Source: Anthopleura xanthogrammica | Taxonomy: Eukaryota; Cnidaria; Anthozoa; Actiniaria; Actiniidae | Assembly (NCBI GenBank): GCA_964019055.1 | Contig: OZ025209.1 | Location: forward strand, 6,435,071 to 6,499,070 | Reading direction: 5' to 3' | DNA: 64,000 nt | Shown: piece by piece, positions 34,774 through 53,692 of the stretch | Layout of the letters: each line of letters begins with the position of its first letter | How positions within the stretch are numbered: position 1 is the first letter of the stretch | The notes under the pieces: generated by a model | Told to the model about the DNA's origin: nothing | What the model saw: only the letters and a program-made list of their open reading frames with translations | The model's database searches: none | Translations under genes and position numbers: made by a program

Positions 34774-37700
34774 CTACTTCAAATAGTTCTGTGGATTCCT
34801 TTGAATGTCATCTACCCGAGTTATCAAAGCGTGATAACAATTATCAAACCTCGTATCAAACAGATCGACGTCCTTGATAAAATAGTGAGGGCATCTTTTC
34901 GCCTGGAGACACCTGAGTAATCTTGCAAGGGCGCTTTTGAACCTGACAGCCAACTGATCTTCTTTCCACGAGAGTAGGCTAGGATTTTCCTCTCTCTCAT
35001 AAAACATGATGGTCTTCAGGTGGTATGAAGTGAGAGGGGTCAAGTGGTACTCCTCCCTCAAAGATTTCAGAATACGCAGTATCTTCTTACGGCAGGTGCC
35101 TTCTTCCCCTGGTTCTCCTTGTAATGCAAGTTTCTTTTCTGCGCCAGAAAAGGAGCACCTCCAAAAGTACTCACTTGCATCGGTGAATGCTTGTCTTGGT
35201 CGCTTAGCAACAAGATGACACCCATCTCTAACTATTTCATCTACCAAATTTCTTGGAGGCCAACCTAACAGGACGACAGAAGGTATATGTGAACTAATGC
35301 CACAGATTAATTCCCGACATACTCTAATACAGGGAAAAGGTATTTGTATCTCATTTCCTCTGTAGTCTGTTGAGGTGCAATAGACCTCTTATAGCACGTT
35401 GGAATGCAGCTGAATTTGGAGGACAAAACAATAGGTTTCAATTCTCAGGTGATTGAAATTCTTTTGTTTTGTCCTCCAAATGGAGCTGCTGTAACGTCAC
35501 GTGAAAGGGGTCTATACCACAACCTAAATTTACAAGGGCAAATCTAGGAGTAAATTAGATGAATATACAATCATGACTTTTCTGTATCCTGATTGGCTGT
35601 GTTTTTGGTAGTGTGCTTTCCCTGCTAGCAGAGTCTGCTTTACGAAATTTCTGACGAGAAATTTTCTCTAACAAGATTCGTCTACACGGGAGACTCTGCT
35701 AGCAGGGAATGGTGTGCGATGAAAAGCATTACTGGTACGAGTTTAAATAAATAATATTTTCATTTTTCACCTCTTTGTCTCGTTTTCCATTCATCGGCAT
35801 CATCAGGCCAAGACTCATCTTTGATGGCCAGCGTCAAGTCAATACTGTACTCCTTACCAGCAGTGATCTTGAGTGTTACTGCTGGCCCACTTGACCTTAC
35901 TTCAATACAGTGTCTATATATACAATCAATAATAGTATTCCTCACTCAAAATGCCTATTGCTCCTACAGTGTTCCCAGTCATTTTGAAAAAAATAAATTC
36001 CCTGAATTAAAGGTGAAAACATGAATTTCCCTGACTACTGAAACAAAAAAACCCCCGACTTTTTTCCCTGATCCCTGGGAACTCTGTCCTAGATGCTGTA
36101 ACTGGCACAGAGGGTACAACAATCCTGGAGTGACTGTGATACCTGAGCCCCTGCCCATTAAGTGTGAAAAACATGTTTTTTTTGGTGAGAGGGATGATTT
36201 CCTGAGGCATGTGGGACTGGGAAGTGATCACCCTCTCAATGGGAAATCTTGGCTAACACACTGGCTAGATGTATATCAGTAGAGCTGCACAAAGCTGAGG
36301 CATCCAAAAGTCATCTTAATCTGTCAGTACCACCCTCAAATTTCAAATTTCCTTTTTCTTTTTTTCTTCTTTTTCTTCTTCTTTTTGTTTAGCAGTTTGG
36401 CAAATATTGGTATCTTAAGGTTACTGGAGACCTTCAGGGGTATCTTTCGTTTAAAACTCTCTCTACACAACACTTTCAACAAAACCCTTTAAAACTATAT
36501 ATCTTTTTAAAGCTCATATGATAAAGATTACGAAAAAAATATTTTTTGAAAGCAATTTATTAATTTGAAACGATGCCGGGGCCTTAAACACAAAACAAGT
36601 ATGTTCCGTAGATGTGAATTAATGGACATGGCGTTAGCGCGTATATCCAAAAGAACTTCACTAGGTGAATTAGCGAAAGATAAACTACAAAACGGTGTGA
36701 GCGTTTTTTGATTTGTTAAAAAGATATTAAATATTTAAGTTGGAGTGTCGAAATATTTCCATGTCGGCTGACGTTTTACCGCATAAAAGACGAAATAATC
36801 AAAATATCAAAAATCGCTCACACCCTTTTGTTTATCCATACTTATTCATACTTTTTGCCAAATTTTATTGAAATTGAACAAAACTATATACCCTATTAAT
36901 TCATTTAAAAATAGGGAAATGTTGTAAAATCGATCATGGAGATTTTAAGCTCTAAAGATTTGGGCAAGTTTCACACCTCGTTAAGACATCTGTCAACAGA
37001 GAATTACCACCAGCCAACCAAAAACAAGGAACAACGGGACTAACGGAGTGTTGACAAACACTTTGAACTACGCGGGAAATCATCTAAAAATCGAACACTT
37101 CGTTTCTCTGGTAAACTTTTAATAAGGACACAAAACGAATGTAGAATTCCCAAAGGTATCGAAAGTATAGCGTATTCAAAACGAAAAAGAAATCAGAAAG
37201 CGCAAGAGTTTCGAAGCGTGGTAGGACACGAATTTCATCACGCGGGAAAATCGAAAGAGTAACCGACTCAAGTGTAATAGAATTAACAAGGATCACAACG
37301 CCTTCGGTTTTGATTTATTTTCCCTTCAAATCATGTTTTTTTAAATAACTAACAAACTTTCAAAAATTTCGAAACAATTTTTGTTCAAAAAGAAAGATTA
37401 ATATAACATATTTTAGATTAGTGAAATAATTTTTTTTTAGAAACATTTTACCCGCGAAGGTCTCCAGTAACCTTAAAGGCAAAAAATCTGGTATATTGGT
37501 AGCTTGGTATCCCCCCTTCCCCGGCAGGGTCTGCCTGTGAAGAAATTAAAGGAAAAGTCTAGGAAAAGCTTCTGCTTTGCTTGCTCTGTCATATTCAAGA
37601 CAGCGGTGTAGCTAGTTTGGGGGTAATTTTAAGAAGCCGTAGAAGGAAGGCCTTTTAAAAAAACCAAAACTAACTCAAGGAGGCTGAAGCTGGGTCACTG

Positions 37701-38772
37701 GCCCCCCAATAATTTTTTTTTTTTTGAGCTTGGTTACAAATCCTTTGGTTACCAGGCAGACAGACAGACAGACAGACAGCGGCCTACACCCCGCTTTTTG
37801 GGCAAATTTGTAGTTAGAACCCCCCTTCCCCCAACACATTTAATGGAAATTTCAATTCCTCCCAATTGCAAAGAATTACCTTTCCTATTTCGCTTTTGCA
37901 ATTTTGGGGATCCCCCCCCCCCCCCCATCCCCCACTTTTTGGTTCGTTCCACTGTCCCTGTAGCTGGCTACACCACTGCCAGAGTATGGTGTATTATACT
38001 CACGAGTATCCAAGCTCTGCAATGGCGTCATGTACATAACGACAAAACAAGGACTTGACGTTAATTGAACTTAGGAGATTTCCATTCCTTGGAATGCACC
38101 CACCAGGCATCCAATCATTCTCTTCTCCCTGGTCTATCAATACTGTTGTGTAACCTATAATTATAACAGATAATAATAATAATAATAATATTCCTGCAAT
38201 CTTTAAAAGAACGATAAAATATATGTCTATGTGTTTAACTATCTTACAATGTTGTAAAAAATATGTAGCATCATAGAATGAATATCGAAATATATATTAT
38301 TTATAGAATTCAAAAAAAGGAAAAAAAAAATATAAAATAGAAAAACTTATATCACTTATAAAACAATAATAATAATGATGATAATAATAGTAATAATGAT
38401 GATAGTAATAATAATAATTAGTTAATATTAACTAAGATTTATATTTTAAAATTGGAATAACTTACCAAGAGGTGGATCTGTAGTGAGATTGTCCTCATGG
38501 CTGTCGTACTGATCGCCACCACCAAGTTCGAGTTTTTTTATTTCTAGCATTAGATCAAACTCATTGGGCTCTTTGACTTTAGCTCTTTCGTAATAACTCC
38601 CACTATACACCTCTTTTAGCTTAAAACGAGGATCTTTTTCTTCTACTTTTTGTAGGATCTTCTTGACTGCATCTTCCCACACGGCCAATGCTTGGCGCTT
38701 TTCTTCTCGTCGTAAGGTCACTTTTTGTGAAAAATATCCATCCAAAAGAACCTTAAGACTATAATTATCCAT
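34774..38772 (-). CDS. cGLR-B: cGAS-like nucleotidyltransferase receptor, intact
   Basis: Four exons, 38772-38466, 38154-38004, 35913-35771 and 35357-34774, join in phase to 394 residues. The fold is the Mab21/cGAS nucleotidyltransferase: GSYYERAKVKEPNEFD (58-73) supplies the GS motif and the metal-binding E71 and D73. The third acidic residue is D178 in SIDLTLAI, after SSGPAVTL, much like cGAS. The C-terminal lobe has SFSGAEKKLALQGE and TSYHLKTIMFYE. The vertebrate cGAS zinc ribbon (HX5CCX6C) is absent, as in many invertebrate cGLRs. Such enzymes bind double-stranded nucleic acid and make cyclic dinucleotides that activate STING. The first ATG (MDNYSLK) is shared with cGLR-A. The exon 4 acceptor could be two bases away, but only this one keeps frame. 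Ligand and product are unknown. Confidence 0.9.
35381..35514. mobile_element. TAGACC-family MITE, copy 2
   Basis: 134 bases with ends TAGACCTCTT and AAAGGGGTCTA. It lies just upstream of the exon 4 acceptor of cGLR-B and is absent from the same place in cGLR-A. Confidence 0.85.
35618..35709. repeat. Hairpin element
   Basis: TTCCCTGCTAGCAGAGTCT and its complement bound 92 bases in cGLR-B intron 3. Confidence 0.75.
36415..37476. mobile_element. 1.06-kb TTAA-flanked terminal-repeat element
   Basis: The inverted ends GGTTACTGGAGACCTTC and its complement are flanked by TTAA on both sides. A TTAA duplication is typical of piggyBac-type transposition, but no transposase frame is visible, so it is non-autonomous if it is one. 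It lies in cGLR-B intron 2. Confidence 0.75.
37601..37981. mobile_element. Terminal-repeat element next to cGLR-B exon 2
   Basis: The ends GGTGTAGCTAG and TAGCTGGCTACACC are related to the CAGGGGCGTAGCCAGG type at 32125. It contains a GACA run (37756-37778) and poly-C. Its right end stops about 22 bases before the exon 2 donor. Confidence 0.65.
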
Positions 38773-39193
38773 AGCTTTACCAATTTTTGACCAGGGATTT
38801 TCTAAAAACGGTAAAATAATGCCCAGAAAGGAGAAATTCAAATACGAATTTCGTCCAGACAAAAATATGGCAAATGTGCTTTGTAAGCATATTCGTATTT
38901 CCCAGAAAAACACCGGAAGTAAAATATCCGCATAAATTATAATAAATTATAATTTTTTTATTGGGGATCGGTGCACACAATAAATAGAGTATTTCAAGGG
39001 ATTTTACTTTTTACAGGCCAAAAAAAGAATCCTTTTCCTCATTTTTCCTATGATTTGATTATATTCCAGTAAAAGAAAATCAAATTCGGTTCCTGAGAGC
39101 GATACTAATGCTATACATAGGGGAAATATAGGGAAAAAAACTCCCAAAAATCTTCTGAAAAATTTAAATTGAAGGTTGTAAAAGTTATAAATC

Positions 39194-39546
39194 AATACTC
39201 CAGTTTCACATTCGGTGGAAACCGCTGTTTTTGAAGACCACAGACTCATTTGTACAGGCTTAGCCTCGCTTATAAGTCAGCTATTCAACGACATCATTAA
39301 AAGTCGGTGGGATTTCAAAACATTGGTATTGTTCAACTTACACATTCTTTACATTACAGTTGACTTTTGCAAATCATTAGCAACAGCCAACTGTAATGTA
39401 AAGAATGTGCAAGTTGAATAATACCAATCCCACGGACTTTTAATGGTGCCTTTGAATAGATGACTTTTAAACAAGGCTAAGCCTGTACAAATGAGTCTGT
39501 GGTCTTCAAAAACAGCGGTTTCCATCGAATGTGAAACTGGAGTATT
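39194..39546. mobile_element. Large palindromic MITE upstream of cGLR-B
   Basis: Arms of about 150 bases run from AATACTCCAGTTTCACATTC to its complement, with only a few differences, around CAAATCATTAGCAACAGCC. Confidence 0.88.
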
Positions 39547-39782
39547 CAATCAACTCCTTTACTTTCTCCCTCGGAGTGGCGGAGTACAAACAGTCCAAGA
39601 AATGAAAACTGCAATAAACCATTAGATTGGTATAGATCGAAAGTTTTTTTCGAGCCCCAAAACGCGGGAAAACAAGAGAGCATACTCTCTTAGGAAAAAC
39701 CTTTTGCACATCGGAAAAAGGAGAGATCGATCGAAAGGTTTTCCGACCAGACTGAAACGCGGAGCAACTGTTACAAGTGCGA

Positions 39783-40030
39783 ATGTTGTTGATGATGGCG
39801 ATGATGATGACGCTGGCGTCTGGCGAAGATGATGATACTGAATAACGATGATATTGACGATAATGATGACAGTGATGATGATAATGTTAAAAATGATGAC
39901 GATGACAAAAATGATGATGACGATGATGATGATGTTGAAACTGATGACGATGACGATGATGATGTTGAAACTGATGATGATGATGATGTTGATGATGTTG
40001 ATACTGATGGTGACGATAAATATGATGACG
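39783..40030. repeat. GAT-rich microsatellite
   Basis: Interrupted GATGATGAC and GTTGAAACT units. Open frames here on both strands are low-complexity artefacts. Confidence 0.85.
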
Positions 40031-41160
40031 AATAAGACTGACTGAAAAACTGATCCGACAAAAAAGTTGGAAGTCATTCCAGTATTTATTTAGTTTCATT
40101 TATTCATTTATTTATCATTTAGTTTTATAATGGTTACTAGTGTCATTCATTGATATTTTTAAAAACGATTAAAATAACTTCTAGATATATTTTTACTTAC
40201 ATGTTTACATAAAGCACACACACAAACATATATATATATTTTTACACATTTTGTGTTATTGTACCGAACCTAAATGTGCAGTAATCAGTAAACAAATTCA
40301 TCCAGAGCGGTTTTTAAAAGATACCGAAAAATTTGTTTGATTGATGGTAGTGTATTACCCGAGTTCAGTTCCCTGACTCTTTAGCGCGGAGCAATGAAAA
40401 AAAATTAAAACAGTTGTAACATGTTATAATCTCTATTTATCACACACAAGCCACGTATACACTGCATATCATTACTGAGTAATACCATACATACACATAA
40501 TACAAACATACATACACCTCATATACATTACGCGTATACCGCACATTACACATATACCACACATCAGTATTATATACACCACATATTCCCTTGGCTAATG
40601 GCGCCGAGTCAAACTAGCCGCAGTTTTCCTTGCCTTTTTGACGAGTGTTCCTGATTTAAACAGGGTTAAACCGGTTTGAAGAACAAAAAAGGCAACTTTC
40701 TTACGAACGCATTTTATGCGCTTTGAATTATTATTATGATCATAATTAATCAGGCGCCACTTACGTTGTTGCAATAAAATATCATTTAAAAATGCAAGAT
40801 AAACAAGATAAATACCACGATCTTTTTCGAATTTAGAGTTAAAAACTTTTCTCTAGCCATAGGAGTGAGTGACCCTTAGAGGATCCCACATTGTAAAGAA
40901 GATTGCGGTGGCTTAAATGGTCAGTTTGGCGAACTTGACTAACTTCAGGTCCGGAGTCCCATTGCATCTAACCACCAAGGTGTACAAAGGGATACCCCCT
41001 TGGGTTACCTAACAATATACTCGTAAGGTAACACATCCACGGAAGGTAGTGAGGACGATTCTAGCTCTTCCAATTTCCAATGTGGCACTCCGATAGAGCA
41101 AAGCATGATAATGACAATGATTAAAACTTGCATGCGCAACGAATTTATCAACCGATTCTA

Positions 41161-41557
41161 GTTCTGAGCCCACGATCCTTCTGGTAGACGGTGCGAAATG
41201 AACTGAGGACTCTGGGCGGATCCAAGAAGAACATGTATGAACAACATTTTGGTTCAGTTCAGCATCATTATGATTGAAGCTGCATAGCTTAATCAGCTGA
41301 ATAAATCTCATGAATCCTTCAGTGAAGGGAAACTACCCTCATCCCTCAATCATTCATATACACTTCCATTGAAAACTTGCCATTCAGCTGGTAAAATTTT
41401 CTACGACACCGGAAATGACGTCTTTAAAAGAAGCGTATAAGCCAATCAGAAAACAATGGTAGCTAGATTCCCCAGATTCTTTTTATTTCTCGGCGTAGAC
41501 CAAAAGGAACGCGGGCTCAAGAATGAGAGTATTGTGGTAGCTCCTACCATTCACTGT
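41161..41557. other. Spacer between the cGLR duplication and the MAPKAPK5 3' end
   Basis: No gene is seen. A 100-codon frame on the minus strand (41009-41311) crosses the duplication edge and shows no family motif. Confidence 0.5.
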
Positions 41558-48502
<6,945 letters not shown>

Positions 48503-48917
48503 CTTGGATTCTGTGGATGTTTTGAATTATCATGAACGCTGTACGCCAACAACACTGAAACACTCTAGATAACGAGGCAGAATATAGCTTAGGAATACAT
48601 GATAGCCTTTCTTTACAACTTTTTGTAGTTATTTCTAAACTCTTCATTACATCATGACTTCTTTGGGAATTTTTTCTAATGAAGAAAGCACAGGAAACCC
48701 ATATTGATATTAAATAATTGTAACTAACTGTCTGGGTTGCCTGTGGAATGGTATAAATTTAATAAAAGGGAGGGGAGGTAGGGGCAATTTTATTCTCACT
48801 ACCGCAGTGTTTATGTACCGCGGTCGGCGTGATCAGATCGAGCGCCAAATTTGTATTTTTTTAAACAGTATTTTGTTGGATTTTCGAGTTTTAAAGATTT
48901 TTTGACTTCCGATCTCG
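48503..48917. promoter_or_regulatory. Shared divergent promoter region
   Basis: The two start codons, MAPKAPK5 leftward and the proline-rich gene rightward, are 415 bases apart, so the interval probably drives both. No TATA box stands out. A more GC-rich patch near 48803-48845 contains CCGCGGTCGG. Inferred from geometry only. Confidence 0.55.
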
Positions 48918-51900
48918 ATGGCCGGGGTTTTAGGCGAGTTCAATGCAGCGTTGCCTAGTCCCGTAACCTACTGTAAGAGAATTAGCTTAGCAGATTATGA
49001 GCGCCAAGGAGCTGAAGAAACACAAAATGAACTTGAGAAACTACTTGACTTTCTAGACGACAATCCTCGGGAGTATTACAATGCGTTGAGGAAAAGAAAG
49101 AGAGACGAGCTTGGCGTAATTTCATGGCTTCAAGTGTCTTTTATGTCTGCTGTTCAAGGAGAGGAGTATTTGGATAGTTATTTTCCTGAAGGAGAGTGCA
49201 AGAAACAGCTTGATGACTTGAAGCAGGATTTGGTTTCTGCGTATGACTATGGGCAAGGTACTGTATTAAAGTGTACTGTAAGCCAGAAATCGTACATCTT
49301 TATTTCTTTGAGCAGCAAAACAGATCTTAAAATCAGTTAATGTACGTTGAAATCTCTAAAAAAAGCCATTTGTAAACTGATGATTATGGATTATTATGCT
49401 TAAAACTCAATAAACCGGGCCCTTGGAGGACAATAGGATAAGGATAACTTCATTACATGTGACATTGATGAGCAAAGCATGCTCATTGTTAACAGTATAA
49501 AGACTATTGTCAATCAAGGGTTTATGGAGTGAGATGTTCAACATGGTAGTGCAGACAGTGTAGTGCAGTGCTCTCTGGGGTCTTGGGTTCAACTCCTGAG
49601 CTCTGTAAGTGGATGAGTCTATTCCTTAATTTGAGTCTATTTCTCTGGGTTCTCATTCTAAATTCCAATTCAATCTATGAGTTACCTAGCCACACTCTGA
49701 CTTAGATCAGCCTAGAGGTTATTTAAGGGTTCAATAAAATTAACCCCCCATTATTAGCTATATATTGAAAGATTGCAAGCATTTCCCAAGAGAATCAAAT
49801 TACAAAGACATGGCGGCCATGTTAGTGATATTAACAATAGCTGCTAACGAGAAATCTTTTGTTAAATCATAGTTAATGGAGTGGAATGGTTTGGAAACCT
49901 ATTGTTATAGGTTTTTGTTTGGCGAGCGATGTTGAAACGTACCATCACGTGATACTGACCGTGCACAGTGAACCAAAGCAAGTATGGCTGAAAATACTAG
50001 TTTCTGTACTATTTTCATGTACGAACATTTTGAAAGTGTAAAATTTTCATTCTAAGATTACAAAGAAGAGGATAAATAATTCCGCGCAGATACAGTTAAG
50101 TTACTAGATGATAAAAGAGAAAGCGTTCAAAAAGGTGATTACCCTTTTCAGTAAACAATTAATCTCCATCATATAGAATTAATTAACAAATATCTCCTAT
50201 TTTATAACATTTTTGAGGAAAAAAAGTCTATGTTCCCTAATTTATGATGAACAAACGCTGCAACTTTTCCTTCTCTGTGCACGGTCAACGTCATATAACA
50301 ATAGAAAAGGTTGAACAAAAACCTAGAACAATAGGTTTCCAAACCATTCCACTCCATTAACTATGGTTAAATTAAGAACCACCAACATGGCCATGGTGAC
50401 ATAACCTGCAATAGACCTTTTTAGCTTCGTATGCAAATTGCCCATTTCAGACCACATGACATTCCCTTGAGAAATGTTCTTTTGTTAAAATATTTACACA
50501 TGAAAGAATCAGCTCCCAAGAGTGGCATCACATGGTCTGAAATGGGCACAACAAACAACGAAGCTGAAAAGGTCTATTGAAGAATACTAATATACACATC
50601 AATTTAGGTATCTGGTTACATTTGTGTTTCTAGAAACTACAGGCAACGGAAAGAGATTTTCCAAAAGGCTTGCTGAGAAAAGAAAGCAAGTACAAAATAA
50701 CAAAGTAGGAAGTACAAGTAGACAAGTACCTGTTCCTCCTCCTCCACCACCTCCACCTGTTACATCACTGAAGCAGTCGAAAGAAAAGGTTGGTAAGAGA
50801 ATTTATTTTTTAACATAATTTGACTCTCTTCCCTTTCCACCTTGATACTGTACCACAAATACCAAAATGTCTGAGAAATAGCAGATGAACAATATTATTG
50901 AAAACAACATGACACTTTTGATTTTTAAGCAGTTTTTTTTAAGCGTCAAACAGTTCTCATTGTCACCAGCCGTTGCTAAATACAGAGTGGTGAATTCAAT
51001 ATATATATACCGTTATATATATAACCGAGAAATAGAGAACAAAAGATAATGTGAATATGTGGCTATTGAAAATGTTTTAAGTTAACATGTTGCAGTTGTT
51101 AGTTTACCAAAATCCTCTACAAAATCTTTATTCTCATTCGACTGTTTTGGGAGTATCAAAGTATAATTAATAATGGTAATAGAACTGAGTGGAGTGCAAT
51201 TTGGGCTGAAATCGCAAGAGTGATTACAAAATTGCACGACCGCGCAGTGGGAGTGCAATTTGTTAATCTCGAGTGTGATTTCTGCCCAAAATTGCAAGAC
51301 ACTCAGTTCTATTACCTATTAATCATATTCATTTTGAAACTTAATATATTCAAATACTCAACAGTTATATGTAGCTTCAAAAGTGATTGGTTGACAAAAT
51401 GATGCAATTAATGATTCAAAATAGTACAATTAATAATGGTAATAGAACTGAGTTGAGTGCAATTTGGGCTGAAATCGCAAGAGTGATTACAAAATTGCAC
51501 GACCGCACAGCGGGAGTGCAATTTGTTAATCACGAGTGTGATTTCTGCCCAAAATTGCAAGACACTCAGTTCTATTACCTATTAATCATTTCCATTTTGA
51601 AACTTAATATATTAAAATACTCAACAGTTATATGTAGCTTCAAAAGTGATTGTTTGACAAAATGATGCAATTACTGATTCAAAATAGTGCAATTAATGCT
51701 TAAATCGCACACTTTGTAGCCAATCAGATTGCAGGATTTGCTAATGATTTCAAAATGGATATGATTAATGCTTAAATTGCACACTTTGTAGCCAATCAGA
51801 TTGCAGGATTTGCTAATGATTTCAAAATGGATATGATTAATACCAAATAGAAATAAGATATGTTTATATAACTTACAGGATGCAGAAGACATTGAAAACA

Positions 51901-53536
51901 TACAACCTGGTAAAAGGAAAGGCTACAGGTGAGCACTAATGACTTTTGTTGGAAGTAAGTTGCCATTAATTCCTGGGTTTAGGATAAGATTCCAGTAATT
52001 CCTGGGTTCTGGATAAGATTCCAAGAAATTCTGAATTTGGGGATACCAGCTAGCAATTGCTTGGGTTTTTATGGCACCTGCCTGCAATAATCTCAGGCTC
52101 AAAGATGTCCAAAAATGAAGACCATGTTTCAAATAGGTTTACAAAGGGATTATAGATTAATATATCCTGAATATCAAACTATTTAGTTTTGTCAGCGAAA
52201 AGGCTCAGGCATCTGAACCAGCACAAGTGGAATCTCCAAATCTAAGAAGCATAAATGACCAGCTCTTCACATCCATGAAAAATGTTTCTGGAAGAGGTCA
52301 GACAAGATTGGAATTGAAAAGTCCACCAATTAACAATGACACAACAATAAAAGATGCAGAAAATGAAGCAAGGTAATAGCTGAACATTGTCATGTAGGGG
52401 GTTTGCAAAGCACTGCACTCCCTTCCCACATTCCAGATTAGGCTACATATCCAACAATATTCATTTGCAATTGCAAGTGGATATATATTGCATATAGACC
52501 ACTTGCAGCACTTCGGAATGCAGCTCAATTTGGAGGACAAAACAAAAGGTTCCAATTCTCAGGAGATTGAAGTTCGTTTGTTTTGTCCAAATTGAGCTGC
52601 TTTGACGTCACCTGAAAGGGGTCTATTAGAAATGGTGAAAACTGAAATTTATTGCCAAGGTAGAGATTTCATGGATTTTGTATCAGGGGATCAAGTCTAA
52701 GATTCTAGCTTCTTGCCCAGTTTTCAATGCCCTGTGGCAGATATAGGGGGGTTACAGGGTGCCCCTGCACCCCCCTTCCGCTTTATAGCTTGGTTAACAC
52801 CTGAAAGATTCAGTGTAAATTGCTAAAAATATGCATCTTGATCATTCTGTGAACCTCCCTACCCAACATCCTAGATCTGCCCGTGATTTATATATTCTGA
52901 ATGAATATATAAAAATGCATAAATAATGGCCTACTTTGTCATCTTAGTAAACTGAAAAGCATGAAGAAAAGTCAATCAAAGAAATTATCCAGCACAAGCC
53001 TTCAAAAGAACTTGAATGATGAGATAACAAATGCAAGGAAAAAGCTACGTTGCATCTATCCACAAGGGTAATTATTATGTACGATATTGACAGTAATGAA
53101 TAAGAGCTTGAATACACTTTAAAATTCCAAGGATCTACACTGCGGAACACGTGAATATTCAAAAGAATTCCACACGAAATCGAAGCTAACCCTGAACAAG
53201 AGAATTCAAAACTGGAGCAGCGACATCCTCATGGATGTTTATCGGTGGATAAAACAGTTACCCTTTTAGGTTCTCAATACTGTTCAAAAGCATGGATAAT
53301 GGATATAATGTTGATCCAGGTATTTTTTTTTTTTCATTTTACACAGCTCACGTAATAGCATGACCACACCTTACCAATACAGCAAGCAGCAAAGAGAAGC
53401 TAAAAGAACTCCAGATCAGTACCCAATGTTCAATGTGGCTCTTGTTCACAAGTTTAGAAATGCCAGAAGTCCCTCGATCAGCCCAAGTGGGTGTTTTAAC
53501 GATTCTTCTAGTTTTTGTAATGATAGTCCTGCATGA
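48918..53536 (+). CDS. Proline-rich protein of unknown function, possibly PRR11-like
   Basis: Six exons in phase, 48918-49257, 50634-50788, 51879-51928, 52196-52372, 52948-53067 and 53347-53536, give 343 residues. The first 113 residues look helical and acidic (QNELEKLLDFLDDNP, LRKRKRDELGVISWLQ). A run of eight prolines ([12 protein letters not shown]) lies at about 137-148. The second half is basic and Ser-rich, like a disordered tail. The C-terminus NVALVHKFRNARSPSISPS resembles the end of human PRR11 (an ALRRKF...RSPTP-type motif), and PRR11 also has a proline run and similar length, but I recall no match for the N-terminus. The exon 2 donor (AAG|GTTGGT) is unusual; a stronger GTAAGA four bases on would break the frame. 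Introns are packed with MITEs. Orthology to PRR11 is a weak suggestion. Confidence 0.82.
49808..50399. mobile_element. 592-bp terminal-inverted-repeat element
   Basis: Arms of about 110 bases read inward from ACATGGC(G)GCCATGTT through AGTTAATGGAGTGGAATGG to CCTATTGTT. The centre holds a second inverted pair around GTGCACGGTCA. It lies in intron 1 of the proline-rich gene. Confidence 0.82.
50412..50576. mobile_element. TAGACCTTTT MITE
   Basis: The ends TAGACCTTTTTAGCTTCG and its near complement resemble the TAGACC family outermost, but the inner arms (CCCATTTCAGACCA) differ, so it is a separate family with similar termini. Confidence 0.78.
51165..51690. repeat. Two tandem ~264-bp units, each carrying a GGTAATAGAACTGAG MITE
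   Basis: Each unit contains a palindromic element (51175-51316 and 51439-51579) with ends GGTAATAGAACTGAGTG and complement. The flanking AT-rich segment is also repeated, so the MITE and its flank were duplicated together. Confidence 0.88.
51695..51838. repeat. 72-bp tandem duplication
   Basis: Two copies differing at one base (AATGCTTAAAT(C/T)GCACAC) sit directly before exon 3 of the proline-rich gene. Each contains GCCAATCAGA, a CCAAT-like motif. Confidence 0.9.
52495..52625. mobile_element. TAGACC-family MITE, copy 4
   Basis: Ends TAGACCACTTGCAGCAC and AAAGGGGTCTA; inner arms TCAATTTGGAGGACAAAAC and complement. It lies in an intron of the proline-rich gene. Confidence 0.85.
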
Positions 53537-53619
53537 CTAGAACAACAGCAGTGACCTTTATCACTACTTTTTTATTCTACATACTTCAATTAAAAATGGT
53601 TAGAAATCTAACCTGCAGC

Positions 53620-53692
53620 CCATATGTAGCCTGCGTGTAGCCCATTTTTACCTCTATACAGTTATGTTCGGATGCACGCAGGCTACCCATGT
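53620..53692. repeat. Hairpin element
   Basis: CCATATGTAGCCTGCGTG and CACGCAGGCTACCCATGTGG bound about 73 bases. Confidence 0.65.

Larger units (their letters stand above)
30268..41160. repeat. Tandem segmental duplication carrying the two cGAS-like genes
   Basis: Unit A (about 30268-34430) and unit B (about 34766-41160) match from GTGTTGCCTACTTCAAATA through all four exons and on past the gene. The noncoding upstream part is also shared: 33950-34420 corresponds to 40780-41150 (for example CCCCTTGGGTTACC and GGCACTCCGAT). Unit B is longer because of later insertions. Confidence 0.85.

Noticed and set aside
39622..40099. Asp-rich, Ile-rich and Ser/His-rich frames on both strands
   Set aside because: They are translations of a GAT-rich microsatellite.
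41009..41311. 100-codon minus-strand frame beside MAPKAPK5
   Set aside because: It crosses the edge of the cGLR duplication and shows no motif or splice support.
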